Shown: piece after piece, positions 15,284 through 23,373 of the stretch
Position numbering within the stretch: position 1 is the first letter of the stretch
Layout of the letters: each line of letters opens with the position of its first letter
Origin: Dysgonamonadaceae bacterium
GTDB taxonomy: Bacteria; Bacteroidota; Bacteroidia; Bacteroidales; Azobacteroidaceae
Direction of reading: 5' to 3'
Assembly (NCBI GenBank): GCA_031253625.1
Contig: JAIRVZ010000044.1
Location: 1 to 64,000, forward strand
Length of the DNA stretch: 64,000 nt
Translations under genes and position numbers: made by a program
Notes under the pieces: generated by a model
What the model was told of the DNA's origin: nothing
The model's input: the letters and a program-made list of their open reading frames with translations, nothing else
The model's database searches: none

Positions 15284-16861
15284 CTACTGTTGATTCGCAT
15301 AGAAATGAGGCGATGTGATTTCCACACCCGCTTCACTAAATACATCCTGAACATTTTGATGCAGAGCAGTATAAACTTGTGTCATTTTATCCGCATCGTT
15401 GACATAAACATTCAGCTGATATTCTGCATAAAAGTCGTCAAGCGCCGTTTGCAGGACAAAAGGCTTGGGAGTTTCCAACACATCGGGAGTTCGCTTGGCT
15501 GCTTCGAGTAACAACTCATGCACTTTTCGCCATGGCGTGTCGTAGCCAAAGGTCAGTTTAGTATGCAGAATCAATCCGTAGATACTTGCCGAGTGCGTAT
15601 AATTAAATGTTTGTGCCGACATAATGCCAGAGTTGGGGATAGTTACTTCTTCATTCTTGAGCGTGCGAATGCGAGTTACAAAAGGTGTTTTTTCTACCAC
15701 ATTGCCTATCAAATCGCCAATTTTAATGCGGTCGCCCACTTTAAACGGGCGCATATAAGTGAGTACCAATCCCGAAACCACGTTGCTAATAATAGATGAA
15801 GAGCCCAATGAGAAAACGACACCAATAAATACAGATACTCCTTGAAATACTTTCGAGTCGGAACCGGGCAAATATGGGAAAATCACGACAAACATAAAAG
15901 CATACAACAGGGTTTTGATAATATTAAACGTCGGATGAGCCCAATCGGGATAAAATCCTTTGAGCGTGAGTCGTCCCTTGTCGATTTCTTCGGCCAAATA
16001 ATGAAGTCCTTTGATTAGGTATCTGAAAACGATGACAATCACAACAATAGTAATCAGATTCGGGATAAACCCGGCAACTCCTAAAAGTATTGTTTTGAAA
16101 GGTTTCAGTACATAACCGAACAAAATGTTTGCAATATTTCGTGTAGCCGGAAAAACGCTGAAGGCCAATGGGATAGAGAGATATAACATCAAAAAGATGA
16201 TTGCGTAACGCAATATATTGAGTACAAACAGAATAGCTTTGGTCATTTTTCCCGCACCCATCAGTTTATATGATTTAATCCTAATGGAATTAATTGTTTT
16301 TCCTTTCTGTTCACGCACTTTAACAGCGATTTTACGGAACAAGAGATTGACAATTCTAATCAAAAAGTATTGTACCATAATGATTAACAATACTAAGAAT
16401 ACTCGCCAAAGTATGGTTAACCATCCGGTATCTTTGAGATACTGTAGGATAGCTTTTTGTATAATATCTTTATATTCGTTGGCTAAAACCTGCTGCGTTT
16501 TTCCCTCAAGTACGGCATCTGTTTCGGTAATTGTCATAACGACAACATCATGATAAGCGATTTCGAGTACATTCCCTTCCGTTAGTATGGTCAAAGAATC
16601 GGCAAAAACATCCCATTCTTTGCTCACGTTCCGTATCTTTTGGGTTATCGAAGTCGCTCTTTCCGTGGGAGAAAACGAGCCGAGATTGCAGCCAACATAA
16701 AATAATGTGTCACGGAAAGGTACTATAGGTTCCGGTGCATACGTTTTCTTCGTAGAAACGGGTTTTACGACAAGCGAATCATTTTGACCCGATACCGTAA
16801 CAAACGAGCATAAAAAAATGCTACAAATTAACAAAAACCTCATGGTGTAAAACTTACTCAT
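15284..16861 (-). CDS. MscS-family mechanosensitive channel
   Basis: 525 residues from the ATG at 16861, which overlaps the stop of the LysE-type gene (ATGA); an ATG at 16843 is an alternative. Signal peptide about 7-25 (LLICSIFLCSFVTVSG), a periplasmic domain, then several membrane helices from about 160. The MscS core is at about 350-515: GSSSIISNVVSG pore-lining helix, MRPFKVGDRIKIGD, GNVVEKTPFVTRIRT, and VTIPNSGI. Opens under membrane tension to release solutes on osmotic downshock. C-terminal alpha-beta domain is complete. Confidence 0.9.
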   Translation of the reverse strand: MSKFYTMRFLLICSIFLCSFVTVSGQNDSLVVKPVSTKKTYAPEPIVPFRDTLFYVGCNLGSFSPTERATSITQKIRNVSKEWDVFADSLTILTEGNVLEIAYHDVVVMTITETDAVLEGKTQQVLANEYKDIIQKAILQYLKDTGWLTILWRVFLVLLIIMVQYFLIRIVNLLFRKIAVKVREQKGKTINSIRIKSYKLMGAGKMTKAILFVLNILRYAIIFLMLYLSIPLAFSVFPATRNIANILFGYVLKPFKTILLGVAGFIPNLITIVVIVIVFRYLIKGLHYLAEEIDKGRLTLKGFYPDWAHPTFNIIKTLLYAFMFVVIFPYLPGSDSKVFQGVSVFIGVVFSLGSSSIISNVVSGLVLTYMRPFKVGDRIKIGDLIGNVVEKTPFVTRIRTLKNEEVTIPNSGIMSAQTFNYTHSASIYGLILHTKLTFGYDTPWRKVHELLLEAAKRTPDVLETPKPFVLQTALDDFYAEYQLNVYVNDADKMTQVYTALHQNVQDVFSEAGVEITSPHFYANQQ

Positions 16862-17505
16862 CTCACATATCTCATTATTTTTGCATATTCCCAAAGAGCG
16901 ACAATTGTCCCTACGGCAGCTATAACCACGATTACAGTTCCAACGATGCGGTTCATAATCCATAAACCCCGTACATTGAAATTGTTTCGCACTTTATTTA
17001 CTAAAAATGTTATTAAAAACCACCAAAATATAGCCCCTGCCGCGATGCTCGCAATTCCGATTAATGTCGAAAAAATGGTTGCTTCGGCCAAAAAGTTGAA
17101 ACGGGCGAAAAGCGCTATAAAAAGAAATATAATAAATGGGTTGGAAAGAGTAAGACCAAAAGCAGTTACTGTGTCTTGAAAATAATTTTTAGGAGCAGTG
17201 GGAGGGCGGTGTAAATTTTTGGAAGGATTGGAGCGATAAATGTAAATACCAAATAACATCATCAATATACCTCCGGCAACTTGTAGAACTTCCTGATTGC
17301 TTTGAATAAAGTCAATCACAATTCCCATTCCCAGACAAGTTAACAAAGCATAAAATATATCGGAACCAACAGCACCCAGTCCGGAGAAAAAACCATGCCA
17401 ACGGCCTTTATTCAAAGTCCGTTGTATGCACAATAAACCAATGGGACCCATTGGAGCGGAAACCAAAATGCCGATTACAAAACCTTTATATAAAATGCCT
17501 CCCAT
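16858..17505 (-). CDS. LysE-family amino-acid exporter
   Basis: 215 residues with about six hydrophobic helices. N-terminal signature GILVSAPMGPIGLLCIQRTL is typical of LysE/RhtB exporters. Substrate unknown. Stop overlaps the mscS start, so both are likely co-transcribed. The -7 box ends only 4 bases upstream of the ATG, pointing to a leaderless or nearly leaderless mRNA. Confidence 0.88.
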   Translation of the reverse strand: MGGILYKGFVIGILVSAPMGPIGLLCIQRTLNKGRWHGFFSGLGAVGSDIFYALLTCLGMGIVIDFIQSNQEVLQVAGGILMMLFGIYIYRSNPSKNLHRPPTAPKNYFQDTVTAFGLTLSNPFIIFLFIALFARFNFLAEATIFSTLIGIASIAAGAIFWWFLITFLVNKVRNNFNVRGLWIMNRIVGTVIVVIAAVGTIVALWEYAKIMRYVR

Positions 17506-17509
17506 GGCG

Positions 17510-17517
17510 CAAAGATA
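17510..17517 (-). promoter_or_regulatory. -7 box abutting the LysE start codon
   Basis: TATCTTTG on the - strand followed by CGCC and ATG. The predicted transcription start coincides with or touches the start codon. Confidence 0.65.
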
Positions 17518-17520
17518 CTA

Positions 17521-17599
17521 AAATAATGATTAATGATTAATGGTTAGTGATTAATTAGATATTCATTAATCACTAACCATTAATCATTAATCATTATTT
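17521..17599. repeat. Perfect 35-bp inverted repeat with 9-base loop
   Basis: 17521-17555 is the exact reverse complement of 17565-17599; loop 17556-17564. The arms are built from TAATGATT / GGTTAGTGATTAAT units. It fills the whole gap between the mdh stop codon and the LysE promoter, so it can act as an mdh terminator. AT-rich, and its regularity suggests a dispersed palindromic repeat. Confidence 0.85.
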
Positions 17600-18541
17600 T
17601 TAAAGGGCGTTGATTTCTTTCAACACGTCATTTGTTGCACGAACTGCATTTGCACTTTTTGCAAAAAGTTCTTTCTCTTCAGCATTCAATTGAATATCAA
17701 GTATTTTTTCAACACCGTTGCGACCGATAATCGCAGGAACACCGATACAAATATCATTTTGTCCGTATTCGCCCTCCAAACTTACACAACTTGTAATCAT
17801 GCGTTTATAATCTTTAACGATTGATTCAACCACGTAAGCTCCGCAAGCTCCGGGAGCATACCATGCAGAAGTTCCCAAAAGACCGGTTAATGTAGCTCCA
17901 CCTACCATTGTATCGGCAACAACTTTATCTAATGTAGCAGCATCTAACAAAGAAGAAACAGGAGTTCCGTTATAAGTAGCCAAACGTTTCAATGGAATCA
18001 TAGTTGTATCGCCATGTCCGCCGATTACATTTCCTTCTATTTCTGCATGATTCACATTCAACGCTTTGCTTAAATAGAATTTGAAACGAGAACTATCCAA
18101 AGCGCCACCCATACCGATTACTCTGTTTTTAGGAAGACCTGTAGTTTTCAATGTTAAATAAGTCATTGTATCCATCGGATTGGATATAATCACAAAAATA
18201 GCATTTGGAGAATATTTCAAACAGCTTTGAACAACGCTTTTAACAATATCGGCATTTACTCCGATTAATTCTTCGCGAGTCATTCCCGGTTTACGGGGGA
18301 TTCCTGAAGTAACCACGATAACTTCAGAACCGGCTGTTTTTTCATAATCATTAGTAACACCTACAACTTTGGTTTCAAAACCAAGAGTCTGAGCAGCTTG
18401 CATCATGTCTATTGCCTTACCTTCGGCAACACCTTCTTTTACATCGAGCATAACCACTTCACTTGCAATCTTATTGAATGCCAACACATTTGCACAAGTA
18501 GCGCCTACATTTCCTGCGCCAACAACCGTAACTTTTGCCAT
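17600..18541 (-). CDS. mdh: Malate dehydrogenase
   Basis: 313 residues, LDH-like MDH family. NAD-binding GAGNVGA (8-14) and Asp34 (MLDVKEG) mark NAD preference; Arg83 and Arg89 (IPRKPGMTR) mark malate rather than lactate; catalytic His176 in GGHGDTTM. Interconverts malate and oxaloacetate in the partial TCA cycle or fumarate-respiration route of anaerobic Bacteroidales. Ends at a perfect hairpin. Confidence 0.96.
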   Translation of the reverse strand: MAKVTVVGAGNVGATCANVLAFNKIASEVVMLDVKEGVAEGKAIDMMQAAQTLGFETKVVGVTNDYEKTAGSEVIVVTSGIPRKPGMTREELIGVNADIVKSVVQSCLKYSPNAIFVIISNPMDTMTYLTLKTTGLPKNRVIGMGGALDSSRFKFYLSKALNVNHAEIEGNVIGGHGDTTMIPLKRLATYNGTPVSSLLDAATLDKVVADTMVGGATLTGLLGTSAWYAPGACGAYVVESIVKDYKRMITSCVSLEGEYGQNDICIGVPAIIGRNGVEKILDIQLNAEEKELFAKSANAVRATNDVLKEINAL

Positions 18542-18648
18542 AACTGAATATATTTAAATTGGTGAAATTTTTTCGCCCACAAAATTACAACTTCCATTCC
18601 TATTAAAGAAATATTTCTGTAATTTATTTTGTTGTTTTTTCGGATATC

Positions 18649-18804
18649 CTACTCTTTTTCAAACTGGTCTTTACCTACGCCACATAAGGGACAAACCCAA
18701 TCGTCAGGAAGGGCTTCAAACGGGGTTCCGGGGGCGATACCACTATCAGGATCACCTACTTCAGGGTCATAAACATAACCGCAAACTGTGCATACATACT
18801 TCAT
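18649..18804 (-). CDS. Rubredoxin
   Basis: 51 residues: [20 protein letters not shown], then a [12 protein letters not shown] segment. The two CxxC pairs that hold the single iron are intact. Small electron carrier. It lies 28 bases downstream of the flavin reductase gene on the same strand. In acetogens such as Moorella a flavin reductase-rubredoxin fusion (Hrb) feeds electrons to the flavodiiron protein FprA; here the parts are separate, and an FprA gene lies at 54315-55517. Confidence 0.95.
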   Translation of the reverse strand: MKYVCTVCGYVYDPEVGDPDSGIAPGTPFEALPDDWVCPLCGVGKDQFEKE

Positions 18805-18831
18805 AATACAAATCTTTAAAAATTAATAACT

Positions 18832-19344
18832 TTATTTCATTATATACGATGGTGCATTCTTTGGAGTAACACCTTTTTTCATTTCATGATAATAAGAATA
18901 GGTTAACGGGATTTCATTTTCTGCTATTATCTGAGCATCCAATACTTTCCCGACAAACAAAATATGCGTACCTACATCCATCTCATCAGTCAATTGACAA
19001 TCAAACCAAGCCAAACAGTCTTCTATAACAATAGGCGTTTGCATGTTTTCAAAGATAAATTCCTTGCAATGCTCAAATTTATTAAAATCCTTTCCCGAAC
19101 GAAAGCCAAAAGTACCCATCGTTGTCGGTTTGTAGTCTTGTTTAAGCACGGAAACACTAAATACTTTCGACTCACGTATAAGACTTGTGGTGAAATTATT
19201 TTTATTGCAGGCTACAACAATTTTTGCCGGTTTTGATGTTACCTGCATTACAGTCGTTGCTATGAACGCATTTTGTCGTTCTTTGTTCCCCGAGGCAACA
19301 ATATATACCCCATAACTAAGTTTTGAAAATGTATTAATATCCAT
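18832..19344 (-). CDS. Flavin reductase-like FMN-binding protein
   Basis: 170 residues from the ATG at 19344 (MDINTFSKLSYGVYIVAS); the longer frame to 19371 adds an unlikely tail. FMN-binding split-barrel fold: VYIVAS, NAFIATTVMQVTSKP, GTFGFRSGKDFNKF, CQL. Family members reduce flavin or carry electrons (flavoredoxin). Followed by rubredoxin, suggesting a two-protein electron chain to a flavodiiron O2/NO reductase. Cytosolic. Confidence 0.88.
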   Translation of the reverse strand: MDINTFSKLSYGVYIVASGNKERQNAFIATTVMQVTSKPAKIVVACNKNNFTTSLIRESKVFSVSVLKQDYKPTTMGTFGFRSGKDFNKFEHCKEFIFENMQTPIVIEDCLAWFDCQLTDEMDVGTHILFVGKVLDAQIIAENEIPLTYSYYHEMKKGVTPKNAPSYIMK

Positions 19345-19474
19345 ACCACTTAAAAAATAAAAACAACACAAATCTACATGAAATTTTTTAATTACACACA
19401 GACAAATAAAAATTTCCTCGTTGTTAGTTGATTTTGGTTTAAAAATTCGTTTTTAGGAATTTTATAAATCTTAT

Positions 19475-19506
19475 TTTGCACTATACCTTAATAAACTGTA
19501 CTTTTG
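19475..19506 (+). promoter_or_regulatory. Promoter upstream of the coiled-coil protein
   Basis: TTTG at 19475-19478, 20-base gap, TACTTTTG at 19499-19506. The predicted start falls at the left edge of repeat copy A1 (19512), so the leader consists largely of repeat. Confidence 0.7.
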
Positions 19507-19511
19507 CAGGC

Positions 19512-19590
19512 GATTACCCCTAAATCCCCTAAAGGGGACTTTGGCTTTTGCTCACTCTACAGCGTTAGAAGGCAGCCAATTAGGGGTTAA
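19512..19590. repeat. Dispersed repeat family A, copy A1
   Basis: Left arm 19512-19541 contains CCCCTAAAT plus the hairpin CCCCTAAAGGGG and ACTT. The right arm is degenerate, keeping only ATTAGGGGTTAA near 19580-19590. Same family as 24217-24308 and 35570-35671. It lies in the untranslated leader of the next gene. Confidence 0.75.
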
Positions 19591-19601
19591 ATAAATTCAT
19601 T

Positions 19602-20477
19602 ATGAAGAATAAAGTACTTTGGATTTTTTTAGGTTTAGTATTGTTGACGGTTATCGGAGTTGGCATATATTACATATTGCATCAGCAAAGACAATTAAAC
19701 GATATGGCTATTCAAATGGACGTTCAGAAAGAAGAATTAGCTGACGAATACAACGAATTGTCGTTACAATATGAAGGTTACAAATTTTCTGTCAGCAACG
19801 ATTCATTAGTAGCCAAATTAGAAAGAGAACAAATAAAGGTGCAACGGTTGATGGAAGAACTTCGTACTGTGAAATCGACCAACGCAAGACGTATAGGAGA
19901 ACTCAAGCGCGAACTGGAAACCTTAAAAACCATCATGCGCGGGTATGTACAACAAATAGATTCGCTGAACCGCATCAATCAAAAACTAACCATAGAAAAC
20001 AAAGAAGTAACTCAAAAATACGAACAAGCTACAGCCACGGTTTCTCAACTGACGCAAGAAAAAGAGCATTTGACGGAAAGGGTCAGCTTGGCCTCCAAAT
20101 TAGATGCAAGCGGGATATATGTAACCGGAATCGATAAAAAGAATAAATCTACCGACAAGATTAATAAAATGGAGCAAATCGCTATCAGTTTTAAAATTAA
20201 TAAAAACATAACGGCTCCAACCGGTGAAAAAGTGATTTATGTCCGCATCCAAAAACCGGATGATGATGTGTTGATTAAAAGTCGGGATAATGTATTCCTG
20301 TTTGAAGGCAAGGAAATTAATTATTCTGTCAAGCGAATAATTGAATACGATGGTGAAGAAACTTCTGTCTCCATTTATTGGAAAATCGAAGAATTTCTTT
20401 CTCCCGGAACCTACCGCGTCGATATTTTTGCCGATGGTAACCGGATAGGTTCACAATCATTTAAACTTGGGAAATAA
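19602..20477 (+). CDS. Membrane-anchored coiled-coil protein, unknown function
   Basis: 291 residues. One N-terminal membrane helix (about 5-26), a long coiled coil (about 28-165, heptad-rich with many Glu, Lys, Gln), then a C-terminal beta-rich domain (about 170-290; VYVTGIDKKNKSTDKINKM, VRIQKP, GTYRVDIFADG). The tail looks like an exported Ig- or immunoglobulin-like fold. A structural envelope protein is plausible. I do not recognise a named family. Monocistronic, with a convincing promoter and a repeat-filled leader. Confidence 0.7.
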   Translation: MKNKVLWIFLGLVLLTVIGVGIYYILHQQRQLNDMAIQMDVQKEELADEYNELSLQYEGYKFSVSNDSLVAKLEREQIKVQRLMEELRTVKSTNARRIGELKRELETLKTIMRGYVQQIDSLNRINQKLTIENKEVTQKYEQATATVSQLTQEKEHLTERVSLASKLDASGIYVTGIDKKNKSTDKINKMEQIAISFKINKNITAPTGEKVIYVRIQKPDDDVLIKSRDNVFLFEGKEINYSVKRIIEYDGEETSVSIYWKIEEFLSPGTYRVDIFADGNRIGSQSFKLGK

Positions 20478-20514
20478 CAGCTTTTACTTGATGGGGACAT
20501 AGAATGCAAGAGGT

Positions 20515-20904
20515 TTATTCCTCCGGACTTATGAACTTCAATGCCTCATCTAATTGCGCTGTTTCGAAATACTTTTCTTCAAAAGCGCTGTTTGCCAGAT
20601 GAAGCGCTTTGTTCTCAACTTTTACAACATCTTTGATGATATCGGATTCAGCCACTACAGCGCATCGTCCCATCTTTCCAAAGTGTTTAAACCCCCATAT
20701 TTCGCCTTCCATTAAGGCTTTCAAATCCATATGTCTCATTACGGACAAATCTTTGACTTTAAGCAAAAGATTAACATACTCGCTGCCTTCGTTCAGTTTT
20801 TCTTCAAAAAGCTGAACCATCAACTGCTCATCTACTTCTGTGAACGTACCTGTAAGTTCCAAAGCAAGCGCGTTCCCTTTGAATGTTTTAATTTGAGTTA
20901 GCAT
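20515..20904 (-). CDS. SpoIIAA-like (STAS-type) protein
   Basis: 129 residues. Matches the SpoIIAA-like family (ALALELTGTFTEVDEQLM at the start, a DLKALMEGEIWGFKHFGKM helix region, VAESD near the end). Alpha-beta cytosolic protein that may bind lipid or act as a signalling scaffold; function not established. Convergent with the coiled-coil gene, with 38 bases between them. Confidence 0.7.
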   Translation of the reverse strand: MLTQIKTFKGNALALELTGTFTEVDEQLMVQLFEEKLNEGSEYVNLLLKVKDLSVMRHMDLKALMEGEIWGFKHFGKMGRCAVVAESDIIKDVVKVENKALHLANSAFEEKYFETAQLDEALKFISPEE

Positions 20905-20990
20905 AATGATAAAAATTAAATTTTAAATAAAACAAATATTTTTCAAGCTTAAAAAAGTTTCATTTTGTACAAAATCATAAATATGTAATT

Positions 20991-21638
20991 TTATCTATAT
21001 CCAACGGTCAAACTAATTACAAAAGTATTTATTGATACTTTTCCTGCAGCTCTGTCTTCTTTAGCTGACCATTCGGCAACTTTTGTGAAGTCTAAATAAT
21101 AATCTGCTCGCAATCCAAATTGAAGATTTGAAATGTCATATTTTACACCCCCACCAAATATTAATCCAATTGAAGTGCTATTTAAATCATCAAGTAATTC
21201 TAAAACAATAAAGTGTTTGCTGCTACTCACCAAGTAGTCGAATCGAGGTCCAATACTTATAAACGGAGATACTTTCTCTTTTATTCGATATTTAAAGTCA
21301 ACCATAGTGTTTATTGATAAATAATCCAAAGTTGCTTCCTCTGTTATCGTCCGCATAACCATTCCAAAAGGGTCTGCTGGAACTAACATCTCACGTTTAC
21401 CTCCTCTTCTTATCATACCAATATTACTCGAAAGATTAAAAAATTTCCGATCGAAATAGTCTATACCTACAAAGATTGGATATCCAATAAATGTTTCGTC
21501 ATACAATGAATTTACGTCAATGTTTGTTATTTCTCCATTCATTTTTGAAATGGAAGTTCCGAATTGAATTTTTACGATTTGTCCATTAGCAAAAATTGTA
21601 ATTATCAATCCAATTAATAATAATCCTACTTTTTTCAT
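20991..21638 (-). CDS. Small outer-membrane beta-barrel protein
   Basis: 215 residues. Signal peptide about 1-19 ending ANGQ, then alternating beta strands (SPFISIGPRFDYL, GLIFGGGVKYDI, FGLRADYYLDF) and a C-terminal strand ending VISLTVGYR. Fits the porin-like outer-membrane barrel families common in Bacteroidetes. Ligand unknown. Appears monocistronic. Confidence 0.75.
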   Translation of the reverse strand: MKKVGLLLIGLIITIFANGQIVKIQFGTSISKMNGEITNIDVNSLYDETFIGYPIFVGIDYFDRKFFNLSSNIGMIRRGGKREMLVPADPFGMVMRTITEEATLDYLSINTMVDFKYRIKEKVSPFISIGPRFDYLVSSSKHFIVLELLDDLNSTSIGLIFGGGVKYDISNLQFGLRADYYLDFTKVAEWSAKEDRAAGKVSINTFVISLTVGYR

Positions 21639-21800
21639 TGTCCCACCATAATTTTATGTCCTTGTCGGACAGTTATTTTGTTAAACATTTATTTTCTTGC
21701 GTACTGTTTGTTATTGTTAAAAGACTGCCTGCTTTTTACTTCGCCTTTTCATACCGAAACGTAGCGAGCATTTCAAATGCTATTCAATATCGGTAAAAAC

Positions 21801-21844
21801 AAAAAAGACACTGTCTTATTTTGAGATAAAACAGTATCTTTTTT
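21801..21844 (-). terminator. Terminator of the histone-like gene
   Basis: 19-bp stem (21801-21819 with 21826-21844, two G-T type mismatches) with a 6-base loop and a poly-U end on the - strand. A smaller hairpin with an AGCATTT/AATGCT core lies just beyond, near 21766-21782. Confidence 0.8.
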
Positions 21845-21863
21845 GACAAATAAAGTGTAACCC

Positions 21864-22037
21864 TTATTTAGATGCTTCGATAGAAACTTTACGGAATTCT
21901 TTCAACGCTTTCTCGATAGCTAATGATGCTTTTCTTGCGCGAGTACCTGCTGCTTTGTTTCCATTTTCCAATTGTGCTGTTGAATCTTTTGTAAAATCTG
22001 CAAAAAGTTGATTCAAATTTGCTAATAAATTTTTCAT
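21864..22037 (-). CDS. Histone H1-like DNA-associated protein
   Basis: 57 residues from the ATG at 22037 (MKNLLANLNQLFADF), chosen because a -7 box lies at 22067-22074, inside the longer frame. C-terminus is basic and Ala/Lys-rich (NKAAGTRARKASLAIEKALKEFRKV), as in the small Hc1-like histone H1 family of Bacteroidetes. Probably binds DNA and shapes the nucleoid. Ends at a strong terminator. Confidence 0.8.
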   Translation of the reverse strand: MKNLLANLNQLFADFTKDSTAQLENGNKAAGTRARKASLAIEKALKEFRKVSIEASK

Positions 22038-22066
22038 GACCTTATAATGTTTAATAATTCGAGAGG

Positions 22067-22074
22067 CAAAGATA
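22067..22074 (-). promoter_or_regulatory. -7 box of the histone-like gene
   Basis: TATCTTTG on the - strand, 29 bases before the ATG at 22037. Confidence 0.65.
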
Positions 22075-22178
22075 TATAAAATCCTAACACGCGCAATAGT
22101 CTGATTAAAAATAAACTTATTTTTCATAAATATTGTTTATATATGCAGAATGAATGTATTGCTTTGTGCTTAACAAAA

Positions 22179-22196
22179 TTGTAATATTTATGTAAC
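22179..22196 (+). promoter_or_regulatory. Candidate Pho box before pstS
   Basis: TTGTAAT, 4 bases, ATGTAAC: two 7-base direct repeats with the 7-4-7 spacing of PhoB sites (Escherichia coli consensus CTGTCAT-N4-CTGTCAC). It lies 21 bases before a weak -7 box TAATCTTG (22218-22225). A PhoB homologue is encoded at 26632-27324. Confidence 0.45.
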
Positions 22197-22256
22197 AACG
22201 ACTTCACAAATTTGCCGTAATCTTGTTCCAAAATTCATTTTATTAATTATTTCGAT

Positions 22257-23291
22257 ATGAAAAAGGTACTTTTATTAGTGATGACAGTGATGGTTGCTTT
22301 CAGTTGTAGCCAAAAAGTAACAAATGAACTTTCGGGAGCAGGAGCTACATTTCCTCAACCTTTCTACAACATTGTATTTAAAGATTTCTCCGACAAAACC
22401 GGGAATAAGGTTACTTACGGTGGTATCGGCAGTGGCGGGGGTATTCGCAGCTTGCAAGACAAGACCGTTGATTTCGGAGCATCCGACGCATTCCTTACCG
22501 ATGAAGAAATGGCCGATATGGGAGGCGAAGTATTGCATATACCTACTTGTATGGGTGCAGTTGTTTTAGCGTATAATTTACCTGAAATTCCTACGTTGAA
22601 CTTGAATGCCGAAATCGTTTCCGATATTTATCTTGGTAAAATCACGAAATGGAATGATGCTAAAATTCAAGCTTTGAATCCGGATGTTAAATTGCCTGAA
22701 CAAACAGTAACTCCTGTATATCGTTCGGATGGTAGCGGAACTACTTTTGTTTTTAGCGATTACATGGCTAAAGCAAGTACGGAGTGGGCAGAAAAAATGG
22801 GAACCGGTAAATCTTTGGCTTGGCCTGCCGGAATCGCATCGAAAGGTAATCCAGGTGTTGCCGGAACAATCCAACAAACAAAAGGTGCCATCGGATACGT
22901 GGGTTCTGAATTTTCTCTTTCACAGAAAATCCCTACTGCTTTGATGCAAAACAGCGCGGGTAATTTTATTGAGGCCGGAACAGAATCTATTTCTGCTGCC
23001 GCTAAAGGAGAACTTCCTATCGATATGCGTACAATGGTTACCAATTCTCCGGAACCGGATGCTTATCCTATCAGTTGCTTTACATGGATTATCCTATATA
23101 AGGAACAAGCTTATGCTAAAAGAGATTTAAACAAAGCAATAACATTGGTTGAATTAATGGATTATATACTTAGCGATGACGCACAAAGCGTTGCTGCCAA
23201 TATACATTATTCTCCGCTACCCGAAACTGCTTTGCAAAATGCCAAAGCGATTTTAAGCACAGTAACTTTCGAAAATAAAGAAGTGAAATAG
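22257..23291 (+). CDS. pstS: Phosphate-binding lipoprotein of the Pst transporter
   Basis: 344 residues. Lipoprotein signal with Cys17 (VAFSC). PstS signatures: GAGATFPQPFY, GSGGGIR, VDFGASDAFL, YRSDGSGTTFVFSDY, and GAIGYVGSE. Captures inorganic phosphate in the periplasm and hands it to PstCA. First gene of a seven-gene rightward block pstS-C-A-B-phoU-phoB-phoR. A large hairpin follows its stop and may keep pstS mRNA more abundant than that of the permease genes. Confidence 0.97.
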   Translation: MKKVLLLVMTVMVAFSCSQKVTNELSGAGATFPQPFYNIVFKDFSDKTGNKVTYGGIGSGGGIRSLQDKTVDFGASDAFLTDEEMADMGGEVLHIPTCMGAVVLAYNLPEIPTLNLNAEIVSDIYLGKITKWNDAKIQALNPDVKLPEQTVTPVYRSDGSGTTFVFSDYMAKASTEWAEKMGTGKSLAWPAGIASKGNPGVAGTIQQTKGAIGYVGSEFSLSQKIPTALMQNSAGNFIEAGTESISAAAKGELPIDMRTMVTNSPEPDAYPISCFTWIILYKEQAYAKRDLNKAITLVELMDYILSDDAQSVAANIHYSPLPETALQNAKAILSTVTFENKEVK

Positions 23292-23368
23292 AAGTTATAC
23301 GAAGTTAAAAGGAGTTACACGAATATTCTTTTAACTTCGTGTAACTCCTTTTAACTTCGTGTAACTCC
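23291..23368. repeat. 33-bp inverted repeat between pstS and pstC
   Basis: 23291-23323 pairs with 23336-23368 (two mismatches), built from a 20-bp unit (TTAACTTCGTGTAACTCCTT) that is also tandemly repeated in the right arm. It fills the pstS-pstC gap and could stabilise or attenuate the transcript; it looks like a dispersed repeat. Confidence 0.8.
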
Positions 23369-23373
23369 CAACA

